NCBI RefSeq assembly: GCF_040954645.1 | Contig: NC_092809.1 | Location: forward strand, 134,653,914-134,717,913 | Source of the DNA: Diabrotica undecimpunctata | Lineage: Eukaryota; Arthropoda; Insecta; Coleoptera; Chrysomelidae | DNA length: 64,000 nucleotides | Direction: 5' to 3' | In this document: positions 45,249 through 56,689 of the stretch, one piece after another | Position numbering within the stretch: the first letter of the stretch is position 1 | How the letters are laid out: each line of letters starts with the position of its first letter | Position numbers and translations under genes: made by a program | Notes under the pieces: generated by a model | What the model was told of the DNA's origin: nothing | The model's input: the letters and a program-made list of their open reading frames with translations, nothing else | The model's database searches: none

Positions 45249-45399
45249 CTGGTCTACCCGTACAGTAGATTCTATCGTTATACCTGAGTTCAGTGATTTT
45301 AGGAATAACGTCGGTAAATGGGAAAAATATGTTGTATATAAGGGTCGACGTACCATCGTTAAGCTCACGTTGTTTAGTTACTTGTTCCAGTCTTAGTTC
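45249..45399 (-). CDS. gd-like serine protease, exon with second half of GD_N
   Basis: This is a 151-nt exon. The acceptor is CTTTTAATTGTAG ending at 45400 and the donor is CCAG|GTAAAT at 45248-45247. It begins in phase 0, matching the phase-0 end of the exon at 63926-63717, and ends one base into a codon, matching the two-base start of the exon at 33273. It encodes ELRLEQVTKQRELNDGTST, IYNIFFPFTDVIPKITELR and YNDRIYCTGRP. FP..DxxPKxT...N...YCTG is the end of the GD_N domain of gd-type serine proteases, including its closing Cys. The piggyBac element ends 240 bp to the left, so the intron is interrupted close to this exon without harming its splice sites. Confidence 0.88.
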
Positions 45400-45409
45400 C
45401 TACAATTAA

Positions 45410-46480
45410 AAGTTAAGTTGAATAAAAAAATAAATTTATATGAACATATAAATATACATAAAAATACATGCAGTTTCAAAATTTTAAACTCAGAAGTGCC
45501 AATATACATATTCTCCCTTTTCTGTTTGTTGACTCTCGGAAGAGTATGGGGACATTGTATCTAGATTGCTTCGAGTTGACAGATACGATATTTTTTAACA
45601 ACCACAACACATTTCGTTAACAATTCTTTACTTTTTACATTTTTGGCCATGACTTGTCAATAATTTAAAAAATTCACCGGACCAACTGTAGGAAAAATAG
45701 AGGTTGAAATTATCGAGGTATAATCTGACAAGCTATCTGAAAGAGTAATGCATATTTAGCTCAGCAGGGTGCTATTGTACCGAGGTGTGATATTCCATAA
45801 ATAAGGATTCTAACTGTTTTATGAAATGATCCCTTGTTTTTGTTATGTCCCTCCTCCAACAATAGCACCAGTCTAAGCTGAATATTAATGAGTGTCTTAG
45901 ATAGCGTGTTAGACTATACAGAAAATCAAAAAAAAATGAGATACCTGGCCGAGTCAAAGTCACGGGAATACGTTATTTCTCTGGGCTACAATTCGCCCAA
46001 TCGTAGCTGATGAAGATTTATCAAGAAACTGTTATTTTAAAGAACATATAAATAAACAAATATTGGGACATATTACTTGTAGGTGAGACATCTAACAACA
46101 AAGAGTAGTAATAAACATTACACATACAATTTCAGTTGTACCAAATTGTGATTATACATACCAGTCATTATGTTAATGAGATCGAGTCATATAAATATTA
46201 CTATTATCTAAGAATTAACTATTATCGAAGAAAACAAGTGGGAGATTTACGAATTCTACTAAAAAATATGATGACTAAAATAATTGTGCAATACCAATTA
46301 ATAAATTCTCTCTGCGAAACACAAATGTTATAGCATTTGAAATTTATTGGAATCCCCTCGTATATGTGTTAATTGAAATCCCCTTATATATGCATTACAA
46401 TAACGAAGAATTTTTTTAATGTTTCTTAGTTCGTATCCTTCAATTTAAAACCCAAATAATCTTTTTCGTTCTTTTTAGGT
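45410..46480. other. Intronic stretch without a recognised gene
   Basis: No recognisable frame or element. It belongs to the 18.3-kb intron between the two GD_N exons. Confidence 0.4.
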
Positions 46481-47560
46481 CGCCGCCATCGATAATAAAT
46501 TGTTTTATTGTTTATTTATGTCACAGGCGCAAATTCTTCGATATTTCTTTGTTCAAACAGCCTGATATTGCGTTTTCAAATTAATTCACGTCTTAATTTC
46601 CGTTGTGTTTAGTTTATACCCTAAGTGCTTTGTTTATTCTAACTTATGCGAGCAATTTTTAAAGATAATTTCGTCACTTTCGTTGGAGCCGTGGTGAAGA
46701 GCGGCCAGCGTTATGTCCAAATTCATCCATCGAATTTGTGGTTTTCTGTTTTTGGTCCCTTTTTATGGAAATATGTAGCAGTGAAAAGTAGTTTTGTGGC
46801 AGTTAATGCTTCAATTAATGTTTTGAGTGAGGATTGGAAGAATCGTCGTTTCCATCCTCGTTTTGTTTCTCCCTGTTTGTCATCCAAGGCTTTTTGGCAG
46901 TATGGAGATGGATTTGTTCGTGTGTTCGTTACGCAGAGAGTGGAGCCCAGGTCTACCCCCAGTTAGTTGCAGTTATGGTTCCAGAACATTCAAAGTGTGA
47001 TTTGGTGAATTAAGTTAACTTCTGTTTCAAATTTTAAAGTAAAGACATTTTTTTTAAATAATAATTTGCTTTCATAGAGGATAAAAAATTGTAATATTTA
47101 AAGTAGTAAATTTTATGGTTTGACTTTAGCTGTCATTTTATTTGATTAGTTTTGTTTTAAATTTAATGTTAACATATGACAGCTTGATTTATTGTTTTCG
47201 ATATTTATTTGTTTTGTTTGTTTTAAAGAAAGGTTAATCTCTGTGCGATAACACTTGGAAGTTTATGTAGTATCTCCAACTCCTGGAGTTTGTAAACGGA
47301 TGACATGTAAGTTTTTTCTGTATTTTTTTTTGAATTGTGACTATTAATATAAAGTTTTTATGTTCTCTATGTTTTGTAACTGTTTGTGGTGACACAAAAA
47401 TAAATGTTAAATTTTGTTTCTTAACATTTGTTTATTTTTTTTAACTAACCTTTTTTTTGAGTTTCCATTTGAAAAAGATATGTTTTTTATGTTTAATAAT
47501 TATATTTCCAGTTACAACTAGCTGATTGTAATAGGTATAATTAGGCACCTCAAGTGGCGC
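46480..47560 (+). other. Possible LTR upstream of gypsy pol remnants
   Basis: It contains a 106-codon open segment (46646-46966, VKSGQRYVQIHPSNLWFSVF) that I do not recognise and that is GC-richer than its surroundings. At 47548-47584 a perfect 9-bp hairpin (CACCTCAAG / CTTGAGGTG) encloses TGGCGCCC, a word typical of LTR-retrotransposon primer-binding sites. With gypsy pol following at 48.2 kb, an LTR plus leader is a reasonable guess. No second LTR was found. Confidence 0.3.
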
Positions 47561-48189
47561 CCTATAATAAATTTCTTGAGGTGTTTCCTGTTTCTTTTTG
47601 TTTTGTTTGTCCCAAGAGATTTATGACCCTTTAGTTCATTTTTCTGTAGTTGCCCCAATTCAAACCCCCTTGTCTTTTACTTATCCACGACCCCAGCTCT
47701 CCTACTAACCCCTGGGTGCCCGTTCGCATATGTTTCGATTATTTTGCTTGCCCTTCTCCACCCCCAGTAGTTTCTTCCCCCAATTTTCTACTGCTTGTAT
47801 TAATGCCCCGTGTGATAGGCAAAATATATCGTTACAATTTCAGTGATAAAAAATGCCTCTTTTTAGGTTTTTCTTTATTAATAATATAGTAATAGGTTAT
47901 AAACATCAATACGCTAGGTATATTACATATTGAGAGTTAGTAATAAACTAGAGTAAATAAATAAGATAAATATAACATGATTATTGTAACAAGAAGAATA
48001 TATTTGAATACGCCTTAAACTGCCAAGTGACAGTTCGACAACGTTCGACACGTTAATATAAATAAAAGAAGACGAGAACAATGTGGTCATGGCAATAAAA
48101 TGAATTGTATTTTATTTTACCGTTTAGGTCAGGTTTGGGTAAAAATGTATTTTCAGCACCGATAAGGTAAAATATTTTAAACATATTGT

Positions 48190-49700
48190 TAATCAGATTT
48201 GGGTTCCTCTTAAGAAAATGCCTTCACCGAAGTGGAACGTCTATTGACTCTCTCCTCGATACTGTGTCAAGGTGACCCTACGAAGTCATTATTTATCATT
48301 AGGACTGACGCTAGTTCATATGCATTAGAAGCAGCTTTACTTCAGGGGGAGAGTCCCGAAAAAAGGACCGTAGAATATACAAGTTATTTATTGACCGATT
48401 TTCAGAAGAGTTACCATACAACAGAACGTGAGGCTCTAGCAGTAGTATGGGCTTTTTCGAAATTTTGAGGATATATAGAGTCATCCCCTGTCATTGTTTA
48501 GATTAATCACAAGCCCTTACGCTGGCTTATGTCATTAAAGTCGTCAGCAGGAAGACTTCCAAGATGGGCTTTTTCGTTACAACCATATGATACAAAAATT
48601 GAATATTTGCCAGGAAAACAAAATTCCTTAGCAGATACTTTATTTCGCCCTATTTTTCATCAAATTGCCAAGGAAGATTCATGTAATATTTATATTGTAA
48701 CTCTTAACTTGTCTACAGCTGAAGCTAAAGAAATTAGAGAAAAACAGTTATCTGACACAAATATGGTCTCTATCATTAAGTCTTTTGAGACTTCTGAGAG
48801 TTGTGCTGTTGAAATCAAAAGATAGAGTGAACGAGGACATAATATGATGAATGGCATACCATAACGCTATTTCTCTCACCATAATAAAGAGGAAGCTCAA
48901 CAAGTTGTGGCAAATGTCTCATCTAGGAAGTATTACAAGAAACTCATGATTCACCTCACCTCTCGCCAGCCATTATGGTGTGCGGTGTGATGGTGTGGTA
49001 TAAATTACAGAAAATTATCTCACGATACTTTTGGATGGGTATGCGCAAATATGTAACCGATTATATGTCAAAATATATCGAGTGAAAAAGATACAAAGCA
49101 ACTAAACTAAAACTCACTGAATTACTTCAAACCTTAGTTTAAAGTCAGCGCTTTGAAACTATTGCTATTGGCCTTTTAGGTCCATTACCAGAGAAATAAA
49201 CCAGAGAAAGGTGGATTTTTATTGTTAAAGATACCTCTTCTAGATAGACGGAAATGTTTTAACTTAAAGATTTGACTGCTGAATAATGCGCCAGATGGCT
49301 TATTAACGAGATTGTGTTGCGATTTATAACTTTCAGGAAAGTAGTTATCAAAAATGATGGAGTACAGTTCGTCAGTGATAACATGCAACATGTAGCTCAA
49401 GAATTAGGATTTAGTCAGATTCTATTCCCATTTAACAATCAGCTGCAAATCCTGTTGAACGCAAGAACCGTGACCTAAAAACCTAATTCGCTATATTAAC
49501 CTCAACTAACTATATTAGCTGCAAAGAAAAGCTACCCTGTGTTCATTTTGCTATGAATACTACTGTTTTTCAGTCTACTGGTTTCACACCTGTTTAACTT
49601 CGGACGAGAACTAAGTACCCCAGATGATATTGAACGAGATTTTCGTGCTATAATAAGTGTAGAATATATGTATAATAAGTACAAAGATAATATATCGTTA
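48190..49700 (+). pseudogene. Ty3/gypsy pol remnant: RNase H and integrase
   Basis: The RNase H domain at 48215-48660 reads FIIRTDASSYALEAALLQGE, YHTTEREALAVVWAFSKF and, after a stop, HKPLRWLMSLKSSAGRLPRW with IEYLPGKQNSLADTL. The integrase follows with many stops: MRKYVT, IAIGLLGPLP-like words near 49165, a DNGVQF-type box near 49350-49375 and NPVERKNRDLK in part near 49447-49480. The order RNase H then integrase identifies Ty3/gypsy. RT and protease are missing at the left, and the 3' LTR was not found. It would have catalysed reverse transcription and integration; it is now inactive. Confidence 0.75.
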
Positions 49701-52700
49701 TTATTGTTGGGCGCCATTTTTGACTTAATCCACGAATAACACAAGGTAATAACGCAACGCGTCATTATATACACATTTAGAAATACGCACAGAAAAGGAA
49801 TGAGTTACTAATAGTTCAAAATTGGGTACATTCAAGTTCTACGAAGACAAGCCTTAATAAGTTTACTGGGAAAGGTAGACATCAGAATTTCTGAAAGACA
49901 TTACTCTATTTAGAAACAAAAAAAAAACTGATGTTTAGTCATTAGTATGACAACTAGAATTTGTGATAATTAACGCGTATCATACGCCTGTAATAGGGAC
50001 AACATCGGTAGGTCAACTTCGAGTAAGGTCTAAATAATTCTAGGTTACATAACTAAACAAGTATTGGAGAACTAAAAAAAGTTTCCTGAGGCGGAAGGCT
50101 GATATTCTAGATTTATTACTGAAATACAATTATGAATGGCTTACCATTTCGACGAGACAACTAACGGTAATCCACTTACTTCATCCCTAGCCTTCCTCAG
50201 TGTCTGGCCATTCAGAATACAAGATATTGGACAGCAATAATCTTTTTTAAATTTTATTTTGGGGTTTCGAATAGAGGGTCGAAATTCGAAGGTCTTCACA
50301 TTAAGAGTAAAACTTAGATAAAATGAACAGATACTATAATGAACTATCAATGGTAACTGGACAGAGGAATCTTGATATCTTTGGTATAGATACCAAAAAA
50401 ATAATTGGATTTATAAATTCGTAAAATAAGATAAATTGAATTTTGTATCCACTTGAAGATAACTAACGGTATGTACAATTCATTGTAATATAAACTAAAA
50501 TAAGCATAAAAATATCATATTCTACAAAGGCATTCTAAAAATAAAATGAGATTAAATTTTACAAACACCCTTAAAATCAATATAAGTTCTTGGTAGGGAT
50601 AGCAAAAACTCAAGATCTCGATAAATACAAACCAGGAAGAAAATGGTACCGAAGCAGAATAGGATAAGATAAAAATAAAATTTATATCGAAATGAAATAC
50701 GATATATTATATAGACATACTAAACACAATAAATTATCAATATTATAATAATAAAAAGTAAAACCGTTCAACGAACTGGGGTGCGAGCCAAACTGAATTG
50801 CATTAGAGATCAACGTGCGGAGTCTCCTACACTACTTCCAGAGGCTCGTCTCTTTGCGACAACATCTGAGATACACAAAATTATTAATTGGAATAGGGAT
50901 AGGTCCACTAATCCACTTAACTATAGCAGGATGGTCCCTGACTAATCGTCAACATCGCCAACATAAATCAGGGTTGTCGAGACAGCTCAAAAAAAAATTG
51001 AAACGTGTCAACTTCCTGAAGGAAAAAAAGCACTAGGGGACGGATTTGCCAAAGCAAAGAGGTATTCAATGTACTAAGTACTAGGGTATTAGTGCAGTAC
51101 TGACCCTACGCCAAAAAAATTTGGAAAGGAAACGAATCCTCTCCAGGATAAAGTTCGCGTTAGCGCAACTCTTCCTGTACACGGGCCACGGAGGGGTTGA
51201 ATAGTCGCTGAAGAGGGTAGCAAAGATTAAGTACGCAAAGGCGTGAAGGGAATCAACAAAAAATTAAAAATTAAGAATGGGCTGAACATTTTAGAAGAAA
51301 GGTATTAAAAATTTAAGAAAACAGATTTATTCTATTTCAGACAAATCTGACTCATCCGATGAAATACTGACTAAGTTTTAGGTCTGAATCAGACAAAAAA
51401 AAACAAACAAAAACCAAATTTACATTCAAAATAAAACTGGATACTGGATTTGATGAATTGACACCAGGTACAGTTCATTGACTATTAGGCACAACGACCA
51501 ACTGTCAGCTTTCTATAAACATAGCTCTAGCCTAACGAATAAGGTGGAACAGACCAGTGTTTAAGTCTCTGAAAGCGAAAAGAGGGGTGCTTCCAGCTCA
51601 ATAAAGGCAAGTGGCCAACAAAGTAGCTTTAGCAAGCTTCGCTATAGTTATTCACTAGGTAGATAACCTAAATAGCATCAAACAATAATACAGTCGACTA
51701 TGACAGTCAAACAATGAATGCTCGAAGTTCCAACTACTGATTGAAAATCGAACTAACGCAAAAGAAGAAAGATAGGATGGCCAATAGTTCCATGAGAATA
51801 TCCTTCCAGATTGATCACAGTGGAAAATTTCCAAGCAAGGAAACTCCCAGAAGGACAAAAGAAGAAAATAAATCTAAAACGTTAATAGACAATCTTGGAA
51901 AAGAAAGAAAGGGGATATATGGCATACAAGCCACAATCGACACATAAACAGTTCAGCCCATCCCTTTATAGTTCCAAAATTTTTTATTTACTTTAATTTG
52001 TTGTTACGTAATACATTTGCTTTATATCGAAAATGAAAGAACAAATAATATCGAAAATTAACTAAAAAACGAGGTGGCCTTTTAGAACCAGTAGTAAACG
52101 TGTCGATTAGCGACACACCTCGAACGTCATATAGACTGGCGTCGGAACTAGTACGAATTTTGGAGACAAGAAATAAAATAAAAATATAATTTTTGAAAAC
52201 TGTGTAAGAGTATTACGAAATAGATTCAGGAACAAATTCAGGAACTTCCATCATATGTTGGGAAGTAATAAAATCCTCCATGAAGTTAACATATGTCTAT
52301 TTGATATTGGAAATTTTCCTGAAATTGTTCTTTAACATACAAAACGACGATATGCATAAGAATAACGAACAAGTATCGAAAAAAACAAAACAAAACAGAG
52401 AAAAGAGACAGATAAATAAAAGGGATTGGGTTGCAGAAACGGTGTAATAACAGAAAATCTGCCTGTTCACTTTGGGAATATTAACAAATTAAAAATATAA
52501 ATTTACTCACTTAGAAATATTCTTCACGAGCTTGGTCGTGGCGGGATAAAACTAGCAGGTACTGTTTTTGACTTCCCCATACATTTGTAGAAAAGACCTA
52601 TGTTTGTGTCCATAGAAGTAACGAAATGTGTGAAACAAAAATTTGGCATAAGTCGTAGAGACTCGTCGTTATAGACATATATATATTATATATATATACA
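49701..52700. other. 3-kb stretch without a recognised gene
   Basis: Several short frames occur but none resembles a known protein. The part at 50800-51260 is GC-richer and may be part of an unrecognised repeat. A TA-rich microsatellite lies at 52676-52705. Confidence 0.35.
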
Positions 52701-52718
52701 TATATATATTATTTTACG

Positions 52719-52950
52719 TCTATAAAACAATAATCAGGCCCATAGTAAGTTATGGTTGCGAAACATGGGTGGTGACACAGAAATCTGCCAATGCATTAGA
52801 TGTGTTTGAAAGAAAAATATTACGTAGGATCCTGGGCCCAATAAGTGAAAACAACAACTGGCGAATTAGGTACAATAGAGAAATATACGAGCAATATAGC
52901 GAACCAACTCTAGCACAACATACTAAACTGCAGAGATTAATGTTTCTTAA
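52719..52950 (+). pseudogene. Short non-LTR C-terminal fragment
   Basis: Open frame with TIIRPIVSYGCETWVVTQK, FERKILRRILGPISENNNWR and IRYNREIYEQY, the post-RT segment of an endonuclease-type element like the one at 38837-39987 (CETWTLSTTG, FERKILRKIFGPI). Similarity stops after AQHTKLQRL near 52945. Confidence 0.75.
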
Positions 52951-53450
52951 TCTCCATTTAACTCACTATATTGAACGATTGGACCTTCTGACTATCTTGA
53001 ACCTACTGATTGACTGACTCTAACTAACTTTCATACTAAAACTGGCCATCTTGAATTCAAATCACCGAGTATTTATACCTTTTCAATCTTCCAGAACCAT
53101 CTGGTAAGAAATCCTATTCGATTTTGTTCTATTTCTTCTATATGGATGTTCTGGAAAAAGTATATGTTCGATCTACAGACATAATCATTATTCGAGGATG
53201 TTCTACCGTAAACAAAGGTCAAATTCTGTATTCTGGAGAATTCATTAATTTTCTATTGATAATTTTGTTGACATTTAGGCTTTTTAGATCAGAATATACA
53301 CTTAAATCAGTAACTAACACTCTAATTTAATAAACTACACATTTTAAACAACATATTATTATAACCCCACTTTATATTCGTAATCATTACTTAAACGTCA
53401 CTTTAAACAGTATTTTTGGTTGCCTAGTCACATGGCTCACTTAAATATAT

Positions 53451-54698
53451 CTACAACATTATAATTACTGAAATAAAACTTTTTTTACACTTATTACATG
53501 ATAATTTCTTAAAAATGCCCTCACATAAATAATTTTTATTAAATTCTCTAGTATTATTGTATGATTGTCTATATTGTTGATAATTATTCTTATTATATTG
53601 AAAGTTATTATTGCCTTTTCTATTGTTGTTATTATTACTTGTCATATTACCTCTTTGTATTCTTTGAATAAAATTAATAAAACTCTCTATTGTTTGAATA
53701 TTTTGTACAGTTACTGTTTGTACAACATCAGCATCAAAATGTCTAGATACATTTAAGACTGTTTCATCCTCTCTAAGTGGTGGTTCTAAATATTTTGCAA
53801 CTGTTATCAGTTTCAATGCATAATCTTCCATATTTGATTTTAAATTGTGATTATACTTTCCAAAATATAGAACTTCTCTAAATTTGGCTTGCTCTAATTC
53901 ACCCCAATAATAATTTAAAAATTTATTTTCAAATGTATGAAAATTATCTAAATCATTTTCAATACTAGCAAACCAAGTTGCTGCATTGTCATTTAATGTC
54001 ATTCTAATATAATCTTTAATATCATTAATATTATTCATCAATCTTAATCTATGTTTTAAACTATTTATGTATACTCTAGGATGCAAATTTTTTATATTAC
54101 CAGAGAATTTAATCCCAGTCTCATTTGTTAAATTTAAGTAAGGTCTCCCTATGTCTCTCATTTGTGAAATATCATCTATTCTCTGTTCCACATTTCTTAT
54201 TTGATTACTATTTATTTGGATATTTTGTTGTATATCGTCTAATTTTTCTTCTGTGTTTCTCCTGTCTTCGTTAATTTTTACTTCTAAGTAACATTTCTGC
54301 AACTCTATTTTCTGTTCTATATCTATCTTATTATCTTGAATAATCCTCTTTACTTCTGTCCTCTCATTGTCTATCCTTTTCTTGTAGTCATTCCGTATAT
54401 TTTTTATTTCATTTGCTACTTTTTTCTCTGCAGCTTCAAGTTTTTTATCCATTTGTTTTTCAATTTGTTTTACAATTTTATTATTATTATCTTCTATTTT
54501 CTTTTCTAATTTTCTATAATTCTCTTCTAATTTCTGTTCCATTTTTTTCATGTCTTTTTTGACTTCTTTTGAATTCTCTTCCAATTTTTTTATGTCTTCT
54601 TTGATTTCTTTTGAATTCTCTTCCATTGTCTTGTTTATCTGCATCATTAATGACATCAAAGCTGCAATATTGACATTTTCCTCTCTTTCTGGATTCAT
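53451..54698 (-). CDS. gag protein of a Ty3/gypsy-type LTR retrotransposon
   Basis: An open frame of 415 codons. Residues about 15-190 form a long, highly charged coiled coil with repeats such as KKLEENSKEVKKDMKKMEQ. A capsid-like domain follows: RPYLNLTNETGIKFSGNI, LHPRVYINSLKHRLRLMN, AATWFASIENDLDNFHTFE and YYWGELEQAKFREVLYFGKY. The C-terminus is Asn/Gln-rich (NNNNNRKGNNNFQYNKNNYQ) where a zinc knuckle would be expected; only a CNKCKK word is seen. Gag would assemble the particle. The ATG at 54698 is the first in frame after an upstream stop. Downstream pol is absent, so the element is truncated at about 53450. Confidence 0.8.
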   Translation of the reverse strand: MNPEREENVNIAALMSLMMQINKTMEENSKEIKEDIKKLEENSKEVKKDMKKMEQKLEENYRKLEKKIEDNNNKIVKQIEKQMDKKLEAAEKKVANEIKNIRNDYKKRIDNERTEVKRIIQDNKIDIEQKIELQKCYLEVKINEDRRNTEEKLDDIQQNIQINSNQIRNVEQRIDDISQMRDIGRPYLNLTNETGIKFSGNIKNLHPRVYINSLKHRLRLMNNINDIKDYIRMTLNDNAATWFASIENDLDNFHTFENKFLNYYWGELEQAKFREVLYFGKYNHNLKSNMEDYALKLITVAKYLEPPLREDETVLNVSRHFDADVVQTVTVQNIQTIESFINFIQRIQRGNMTSNNNNNRKGNNNFQYNKNNYQQYRQSYNNTREFNKNYLCEGIFKKLSCNKCKKSFISVIIML

Positions 54699-54934
54699 TT
54701 CTGCAGTATCTTGTGGAGCTTGAACTAAAATCTCCTCTTGTACAGGTTGTGTTTCTACTTCAACATCTTCTTCATTCTTTTTGCTTCTTGTACCTTTCTT
54801 GCCTTGAGATATTTTGAGACTTTACTTGTTCAAATATAATTAAAAATAAAATTTATAATTTTTTCTTTCTACTGATAATTAATTTAATTATATGAGAGCA
54901 CTTATCTTCCCAAACTAATTCTTTTAAATAGAGA

Positions 54935-54952
54935 GCCCCGCGGTGGGCGCCA
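54935..54952 (-). promoter_or_regulatory. Primer-binding site of the gypsy element
   Basis: On the minus strand TGGCGCCCACCGCGGGGC follows the LTR end directly, as expected for the site where a host tRNA primes minus-strand DNA synthesis. The TGGCGCC start is typical of LTR retroelements. It lies 237 bp before the gag ATG. Confidence 0.7.
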
Positions 54953-55137
54953 AATTGTTATGATGTATTGTTTGTGAATGATGAGCAATGAGTAATATGA
55001 GTATTTTTAATAATATAATATATAGGGTTTTTATCGCGGTTTTTAAAGAATTAGTTTGTAAGTACTTTTTTGAATTATCTTTATTATATCTATTATGAAA
55101 CATACATATATATCTAACCTAGCCAATGCAAATTTAA
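54953..55137 (-). repeat. Partial LTR of the gypsy element
   Basis: The sequence between the primer-binding site and the TA-rich tail of the next element carries the LTR features GTTTTTATCGCGGTTTTT and AAAGAATTAGTTTGTAAG (plus-strand reading). Its outer end is lost at the junction with the non-LTR copy at about 55156, and no partner LTR is present. Confidence 0.55.
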
Positions 55138-55155
55138 TATATATATATATATATA

Positions 55156-55955
55156 TATTCAGGGATTCTACAGTATTCACTGCCTTCCCTCGATCAACCG
55201 TTTCCATCTCTCTCTGTTGTCCCATTCTTCATCGTTTAGGTCTCTCTTACTCATGGCGTCGTCTACTTCGTGCCTCCATAATTTTCGGGGTCGTCCTCTT
55301 TTCTTCCTTCCTATGGGGCTCCATTCGGTTATTCTCTTAATCCATCTGCTGTCGCTAGTTTTTCTTACATGTCCATACCACTTTAGTCTTTTTTGTTCTT
55401 TAATGTCTGTTTCTGTTGATGTTCTTTGCTTTATTTTGTCATTACTTCTCCTATCCATTTTTGTTACTCTGCAGCATCTTCGCAGGCATTCCATCTCTGT
55501 TGCTACTATCTTACTGCTCTTTTTTTATTTATGATCCAATTTTCAGCCCCATATGTCATAATACTTCGCACTAATGTTTTATAAATCTGTGTTTTTGTCT
55601 TCATATTTAGGTGTCTATCCCACCATACTGAGTTAAGTTGTCGGATTGCTGTTCTTGTTTGTTCTAATCTTTGTGTAATTTTTTCCTCTGTTGTTGCCTT
55701 TTTCGTGATTATAAACCCCAAGTATTTGAATTTATCCTTTCCTTTGGTTGTTACGTTGTCATCAATCTGTAGATCTTCTATGTCTTCTTCACTTGTAGAT
55801 AGGTACTCTGTTTTCGCGAGATTAATATCTAGGCCAGCCTTGGTATATTGTTCTTGTAGTTTCTTTATCATGTCGCCGAGGTCGTCTTGGTCTTGTACGA
55901 TCACTACTTGATCGTCTGCAAAGCTTAGCGTATATAGGTATTCTTCCGTACCAGT
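55156..55955 (-). mobile_element. 5'-truncated non-LTR retrotransposon (family A, copy 3)
   Basis: Nearly identical to 9882-10720: EEYLYTLSFADDQVVIVQDQ, KTEYLSTSEEDIEDLQIDDN, KFKYLGFIITKKATTEEK, YGAENWIINKK and, after a frameshift at about 55500, MECLRRCCRVTKMDRRSND, LKWYGHVRKTSDSRW and KKRGRPRKLWRHE. It is truncated 5' of the catalytic box at about 55955. Its 3' tail is the TA repeat at 55137-55157. The left flank is gypsy LTR and the right flank piggyBac, and I could not find a target duplication, so one flank may have been rearranged after insertion. Confidence 0.85.
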
Positions 55956-56689
55956 ACGGTTGTTGTTCAAAAATAATGTTGCTCCTAATATTATGAGACG
56001 CAACCGATTTGAGTTACTTCTGAAAATGTGGCACTTCTCTCTAAGTGCAAACACTTATAGACCAAATCATAAGCAACTATTAAAAAATATTTACACCAGG
56101 GAAAACATTTTGCATGGATGAAAACATGGTACATGGTACATGGTACATGGTTTCAGGGACGTTTACTTTTCAAGCATTATAATCCACAAAAGTGCCATAA
56201 ATATGGCATTAATATATTTAAATTATGTACTCAGAATAGTTATACGTGGAACCTAAGTGTATATCCAGGCCAAGAGAAGTATGGTGAATTAGCAGCATCT
56301 GCCAGGGTAGTGCTAAAATTGTCGCGAGGACTTTTAGAGTCTGATGGAATTTGTGTAACTGATAACTGGTATACAAGCCTTCAATTAGCGCACATCCTTT
56401 TGGATAACAATTCCCATTGTCTCGGAACTTTGCAAAATAATCGCAAGGGTAATCCAGCCTACGCAAAAAATAAAGAACTTAAAAACGGTGAAGTAATTGC
56501 CAAAAAAAAATGTAAGAGGAATATGTGTCCTCAAGTGGCATGAGAAAAAAGAGGTTTAGGTTTTATCCACCTGCCATAACGCTGAAATGGTCCAACTTCA
56601 ACGTCGGGGAAATAATATTCAAAAACCGAAAGCGCTAATTGCGGTAAAAGCTCCATTGATTTATTCGATCAGATGTCGAGTTAAGCTAC
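55956..56689 (+). pseudogene. piggyBac transposase remnant, left part
   Basis: Begins with APNIMRRNRFELLLKMWHFS in part (55985-56035), then YTREN. The first acidic-site segment is altered by a 7-bp tandem triplication (ATGGTAC units, 56128-56152). The open part at 56155-56540 reads FQGRLLFKHYNPQKCHKYGI, IFKLCTQNSYTWNLSVYPGQ and ICVTDNWYTSLQLAHILL with LGTLQNNRKGNP. A frameshift near 56515 precedes KWHEKRGLG and the QRRGNNIQKPKA block. The DLFDQM segment (third acidic site) is broken at 56689 by a Harbinger-derived insertion. It differs clearly from the piggyBac copy at 42599-45006, so it is another family. Confidence 0.8.

Noticed and set aside
45772..45963. Minus-strand 63-codon frame as another protease exon
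   Set aside because: No GD_N or trypsin motif, and the two GD_N exons already join in phase without it.
46646..46966. 106-codon frame that could be called a novel gene
   Set aside because: No motif, no splice signals and no homolog I recognise. It lies where an LTR leader is expected, so I only mention it within that feature.
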